Source: DASZMJ01 sp035551935 (GTDB lineage Bacteria > Planctomycetota > Planctomycetia > Isosphaerales > Isosphaeraceae). From it: a stretch of 18,935 bases of DNA. The stretch is taken from contig DASZMJ010000354.1 in the NCBI GenBank assembly GCA_035551935.1, forward strand, positions 1 to 18,935, given 5' to 3'. Below the pieces are notes generated by a model that saw only the letters and a list, made by a program, of their open reading frames with translations, searched no databases and was not told the origin of the DNA. Shown here piece after piece: positions 15,974 to 18,935 of this stretch. The number at the start of each line of letters is the position of its first letter. Positions within the stretch are counted from its first letter, which is position 1. A program made the position numbers and the translations under genes.

Positions 15974-16958
15974 GCTCCCCGTCGGGCTCGTCGCGGTCGT
16001 CGCCGCGCCGGTGCTGTTCGTCGCGACGCTGCCGTGGACGATCCAGTCGCTGTTCCGGCTGGCCCTGTCCTTGCGGTATCGGCTCGTGGTCGTCGGCCTC
16101 GAGCACGTCCCCAGGCGCGGCCCGGTCCTGCTCGTCTCGAACCACGTGACGTGGATCGACGGCTTCATCCTCGCCGCCGTCTTGCCGAGGCAGGGTCGGG
16201 CGCTCGTCAACGCGGATTACATCGCGATGCCGGGCCTCAGCCACCTGGCCCGCTGGGTCGGCCTGATCCCCGTGGCGTCGAAGGGCCCGCACGCGCAGCG
16301 GGCGGCGATCCGGGCCGGGCAGGAGGCCCTCGATCGCGGCTATGTGCTCGGCATCTTCCCCGAGGCGCAGCTCTCTCGGAACGGCCTGACCGGCGCCTTC
16401 CTCCGCGGCCTCGAGATGATCCTCCGCGGCCGCGAGCACGTGCCGGTGGTCCCGGTCTTCCTCGACAACCTCTGGGGGAGCATCTTCAGCTTCTCGGGGG
16501 GCTCGACGTTCCAGAAACGGCCCAATGGGTGGCGCCGGACGGTCATCATCTCATTCGGCCCGCCGATCCCGCCGCCGGTGACGACCTTCGCCGTCCGCCA
16601 GGGAGTCGTCGAGGCGGGCGTCCGCGCCTTCGCGCACCGGCCGGGGCCGTCGGCCCCGCTGGAGACGATCGACCCGGCCCTCCCCCGGCTCGAAGTGCCC
16701 GGCCTCGGCCTGCTCGCCGCCTCGACCGCCGACTGGGACCGGGGCGGCATCCGCCAGACCGGCCAGAAGCCCGGCACCCTCGGCCAGGCCGTCCCCGGCG
16801 TGGCCCTTCGGGTCGTCGACGACGACGGGGCCCCCCTCCCCGCCGACGCCGATGGCCACCTCCAGGCCCTCCTCGCCGGCCGACCCGACTGGCTCCCCAC
16901 CGGCCTCCGCGCCCGGCTCGACCGCGACGGGTTCGTCCGCCTCGCCGACCCGTCCTGA
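15957..16958 (+). CDS. PlsC-type phospholipid acyltransferase with a relic AMP-binding domain
   Basis: A 333-residue protein. After a hydrophobic segment (about 8-26), residues 40-210 are a PlsC/LPLAT acyltransferase with NHVTWID (His63, Asp68), FPEAQLSRNG (134-143) and PVVPVFLDNLWGSIFSFSGG (163-182). The last pattern is typical of the acyltransferase part of Aas-like 2-acylglycerophosphoethanolamine acyltransferases. Residues about 255-333 (IRQTGQKPGTLGQAVPGVAL, DDGAPLPADADGHL, DWLPTGLRARLDRDGFVRLA) align by eye with the A5-A8 part of AMP-binding (ANL) enzymes, but the ATP-binding SGTTG segment, most of the large domain and the C-terminal lid are absent. ATG 15957 has GGAG 7 bases upstream and overlaps the MFS gene by 17 bases. 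It likely acylates lysophospholipids; the relic should be inactive. Confidence 0.9.
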   Translation: MSYSSELPVGLVAVVAAPVLFVATLPWTIQSLFRLALSLRYRLVVVGLEHVPRRGPVLLVSNHVTWIDGFILAAVLPRQGRALVNADYIAMPGLSHLARWVGLIPVASKGPHAQRAAIRAGQEALDRGYVLGIFPEAQLSRNGLTGAFLRGLEMILRGREHVPVVPVFLDNLWGSIFSFSGGSTFQKRPNGWRRTVIISFGPPIPPPVTTFAVRQGVVEAGVRAFAHRPGPSAPLETIDPALPRLEVPGLGLLAASTADWDRGGIRQTGQKPGTLGQAVPGVALRVVDDDGAPLPADADGHLQALLAGRPDWLPTGLRARLDRDGFVRLADPS

Positions 16959-17027
16959 GCCCGCCGCCGGCCGACCCTCCGTCCTCATGACTTCCCAAGA
17001 GCCGATCGGGTCGGTTATCATTCGACG

Positions 17028-17040
17028 AGTGTCTGACACT
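17028..17040. promoter_or_regulatory. 13-base palindrome upstream of the di-haem oxidoreductase gene
   Basis: AGTGTC-T-GACACT is a perfect inverted repeat, 34 bases before the gene start. A -10-like TATCAT lies at 17016-17021 without a convincing -35. It could be an operator or part of a dispersed GTGTC-GACAC type repeat; I cannot tell which. Confidence 0.35.
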
Positions 17041-17074
17041 TCGCCGGCATCGCTCGATCACGGAGGCCACACCC

Positions 17075-18406
17075 ATGCGACCGACTCCGCGCGACCATCG
17101 GTGCTCCCTGGTGATGTTCGTCCTGGCGGGGCTCGCGGCCGGGCCGGTCTCGGCGGGCGAGGTCGAGCGGGGCCGCGCGCTGTTCACCCACGCCTGGACG
17201 CCCAGGGACCCGCGGAGCCGCGCCGGCGACGGCCTCGGCCCGGTCTTCAACGCCACGTCGTGCGTCGCCTGCCACGACAAGGGCGGGCCCGGCGGCGCGG
17301 GGGGGACGGATCGGAACATCGAGATCATCACCGCGATCGATTCGTTCAACCCGACCGGCGGCGGCTTCTTCTACGCCTTCGCCATGGACTTCGGCGCCGG
17401 CCGCTTCGAGTACCGCATCGGCGACCCGAGTTCGGCCTCGAACCGCACCCCGAGCCGCATCGACCCCGCCCTCGCCGGGGCGGTCCACCCGGGCTTCCGC
17501 AGGGCGTCGAGCCTCATGCTCCACCGCTTCGGCACCGACCCGACCTATCAATCCTGGCGCGAGTCGGTCCCCGGCAATCACGGCCGTGTCGTCGTCCAGA
17601 CCTCCGAGCGGAACCCCACCCCGCTGTTCGGCCTCGGCCGGATCGACGCCATCCCCGACTCCGTCATCGAGGCCGCCGCCAAGCCCAAGGTCTCGGCCGG
17701 TACCCGGATCAAGGGGCGGATAGGTCGCACCGAGGACGGCCGCGTCGGCCGGTTCGGCTGGAAGGCTCAGACGGCGACCCTCGCCGAGTTCGTCCACTCC
17801 GCCGCCGCCAACGAGGTCGGCCTCGAGGTCCCCGGCCATCATCAAGGCGCCGACCCCCGCCTCCCCGGCCTCGAGGCGCCGGGCCTCGACCTCGACCAGG
17901 CCGATTGCGAGGCCCTCGTCGCCTTCGTCCGCGCGCTGCCGGCCCCCGTCACCCTCCCGCCGGCCGACGCCAAGGGCGCCGCGCAGGTCAAGGGCGGCGA
18001 GTCCACCTTCAAGGCCATCGGCTGCGCCGCCTGCCACCTGCCGAAGCTCGGCGACGTGGCCGGCCTCTACAGCGACCTCCTGCTCCACGACATGAGCCCC
18101 CGCCTCGCCGACACCGGCACCTACGGCGTCTTCGTCGCCGGCGCGGCCGACGCCCCCGCCCCTCGGAACCCCGGCCTCGACGGCCCGGCCACCGTCGGCG
18201 AGTGGCGGACGCCTCCGCTCTGGGGCCTCCGCGACAGCGCCCCCTACCTCCACGACGGCCGCGCCTCCACCGTCGCCGAGGCCATCGCCCTCCACGGCGG
18301 CGAGGGCTCCGCCTCCGCCTCCCGCTTCGCGCAACTCTCCCCCCGCCGCCGCCAGCAGCTCGAGTCGTTCCTGATGTCGCTGGCCGCCCCCGGACAAGCC
18401 AATTGA
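17075..18406 (+). CDS. Secreted di-haem oxidoreductase (DUF1111/DHOR family)
   Basis: The 443-residue protein starts with a signal peptide (basic start, hydrophobic 11-22, likely cut after PVSA near 27) and should act in the periplasm. Two haem c sites are visible: CVACH (63-67) and CAACH (317-321). The sequence between and after, including GLGRIDAIPD (186-195), GRFGWKAQTATLAEFV (225-240) and TPPLWGLRDSAPYLHDGRA, is characteristic of the thiol-oxidoreductase-like/DUF1111 di-haem family, related to MauG and bacterial di-haem peroxidases. The substrate is unknown. ATG 17075 follows GGAGG with 9 bases spacing. Family genes often sit near a cytochrome c peroxidase or an imelysin-type protein; here it stands alone between the lipid operon and ssrA. 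Confidence 0.93.
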   Translation: MRPTPRDHRCSLVMFVLAGLAAGPVSAGEVERGRALFTHAWTPRDPRSRAGDGLGPVFNATSCVACHDKGGPGGAGGTDRNIEIITAIDSFNPTGGGFFYAFAMDFGAGRFEYRIGDPSSASNRTPSRIDPALAGAVHPGFRRASSLMLHRFGTDPTYQSWRESVPGNHGRVVVQTSERNPTPLFGLGRIDAIPDSVIEAAAKPKVSAGTRIKGRIGRTEDGRVGRFGWKAQTATLAEFVHSAAANEVGLEVPGHHQGADPRLPGLEAPGLDLDQADCEALVAFVRALPAPVTLPPADAKGAAQVKGGESTFKAIGCAACHLPKLGDVAGLYSDLLLHDMSPRLADTGTYGVFVAGAADAPAPRNPGLDGPATVGEWRTPPLWGLRDSAPYLHDGRASTVAEAIALHGGEGSASASRFAQLSPRRRQQLESFLMSLAAPGQAN

Positions 18407-18442
18407 GGATCGTCGATCGGTGGAGAATCCCCGCGGTCCCCC

Positions 18443-18471
18443 TCGTCAGGTCCCGACCTCGCGCGTATAAT
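18443..18471 (+). promoter_or_regulatory. Promoter of ssrA
   Basis: A perfect -10 TATAAT (18466-18471) follows TCGTCA (18443-18448, four of six to TTGACA) with a 17-base spacer. The predicted start near 18478 gives a leader of about 50 bases, to be removed by RNase P at 18529. Confidence 0.75.
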
Positions 18472-18528
18472 CTGGGGGTCGAGTCGTCGGCCCGAACCGG
18501 GCCGACGTCTTCGGCGAGAACCACCCAC

Positions 18529-18896
18529 GGGGGCGAACCAGGATCGACCGGATACTTGACGTGAGAGGTGGCGTGCCGAGGTTGGTCAGCAGGCCTCGTA
18601 AAAAGCCGACCAAAACATTAGCTGCCGAGAGCACTCCTGCTCTTCGGATGGCTGCCTAAGAAGCAGCGTCCGCGTCGCGGCGGGCCTTCGCCCGCTAGTC
18701 CCGCCCGACGTCGCCAATGCGGGCTCGTCCCGGCCTAACCGCCCGTTGCGGCCGGGGCTAAACTCATGATGGGCTAAGCCCGAGGGAACCCTGCCGGCCG
18801 GGGCCCCAGGGACGAAAACCAAACGACCGGCTACGCACGTAGATGCCCTCACCGACGGGTCTCGGGACGCGGGTGCAATTCCCGCCGCCTCCACTG
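18529..18896 (+). ncRNA. ssrA: Transfer-messenger RNA
   Basis: tmRNA rescues stalled ribosomes with SmpB and tags the nascent protein for proteolysis. The 5' end GGGGGCG (18529-18535) pairs over 7 bp with CGCCTCC (18886-18892); the discriminator A is at 18893. The T-stem is GCGGG/CCCGC with loop TGCAATT (18875-18881), where most tmRNAs have TTC at the start of the loop. Pseudoknot 1 is clear: CGAGG 18577-18581 with CCTCG 18594-18598, and TTGGTC 18582-18587 with GACCAA 18608-18613. The resume codon is GCT at 18621, found by alignment to the E. coli GTAAAAAGCCG block. The encoded tag is AAESTPALRMAA, ending at TAA 18657-18659. CCA is not encoded (CTG follows the discriminator), so the mature 3' end is probably 18893 plus added CCA. 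Confidence 0.96.
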
Positions 18897-18935
18897 TTTT
18901 CTTGAAGTGATCGCACGAGGCCGCGACCGTCAGAG

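Noticed and set aside
18586..18894. Minus-strand 102-codon frame at the end of the window
   Set aside because: It is antisense to the tmRNA, whose acceptor stem, pseudoknot and tag are all visible.

Overview
The window looks like chromosomal DNA from a planctomycete, most likely the Isosphaeraceae group (Singulisphaera/Paludisphaera/Tautonia type). This rests on three things: very high GC, a surface-type protein whose N-terminus carries a planctomycete LEPR-xLL-like motif (LEGRTLL), and gene families I recall as common in that phylum. No database search was possible. The affiliation is inference.

Layout. 42-1187 (+) is a hypothetical protein of the TGPRT-EGK-NA-HGL family. 2295-1276 (-) is a thioredoxin-trpF pair behind a near-consensus sigma-70 promoter. 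That promoter overlaps the start of a divergent Ca2+/H+ antiporter gene (2389-3591, +). 5137-3605 (-) holds a coiled-coil/zinc-ribbon protein and a small Ig-like surface protein. 8946-5292 (-) is the replication/transcription core pair dnaG-rpoD, with a TTGACG-16-TATAAT promoter in front and a textbook intrinsic terminator behind. 8947-9516 is non-coding and holds the dnaG promoter, its leader and a large palindrome. 11554-9517 (-) is a small membrane protein followed by a membrane-anchored HtrA protease. 11753-13633 (+) is a glutamine-dependent asparagine synthetase, followed by a fragment resembling the C-terminus of Rpn-type proteins. 13986-16958 (+) is a tightly overlapping three-gene operon: metallophosphoesterase, MFS transporter and PlsC-type acyltransferase. 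17075-18406 (+) is a secreted di-haem oxidoreductase. 18529-18896 (+) is the tmRNA gene ssrA with its own TATAAT promoter.

How they work together. Most genes are housekeeping: primase, primary sigma factor, tmRNA, tryptophan and asparagine synthesis, redox, envelope protease. The rpoD product would read the TTGAC-16/17-TATAAT promoters seen in front of trx, dnaG and, less perfectly, ssrA. The most unusual unit is the phosphoesterase-MFS-PlsC operon. Its acyltransferase ends in what looks like a relic of an AMP-binding acyl-ACP synthetase domain, in the same order (transporter, acyltransferase, adenylating domain) as the fused Aas/LplT-type lysophospholipid recycling proteins. I see no CRISPR array, insertion sequence, tRNA or rRNA.
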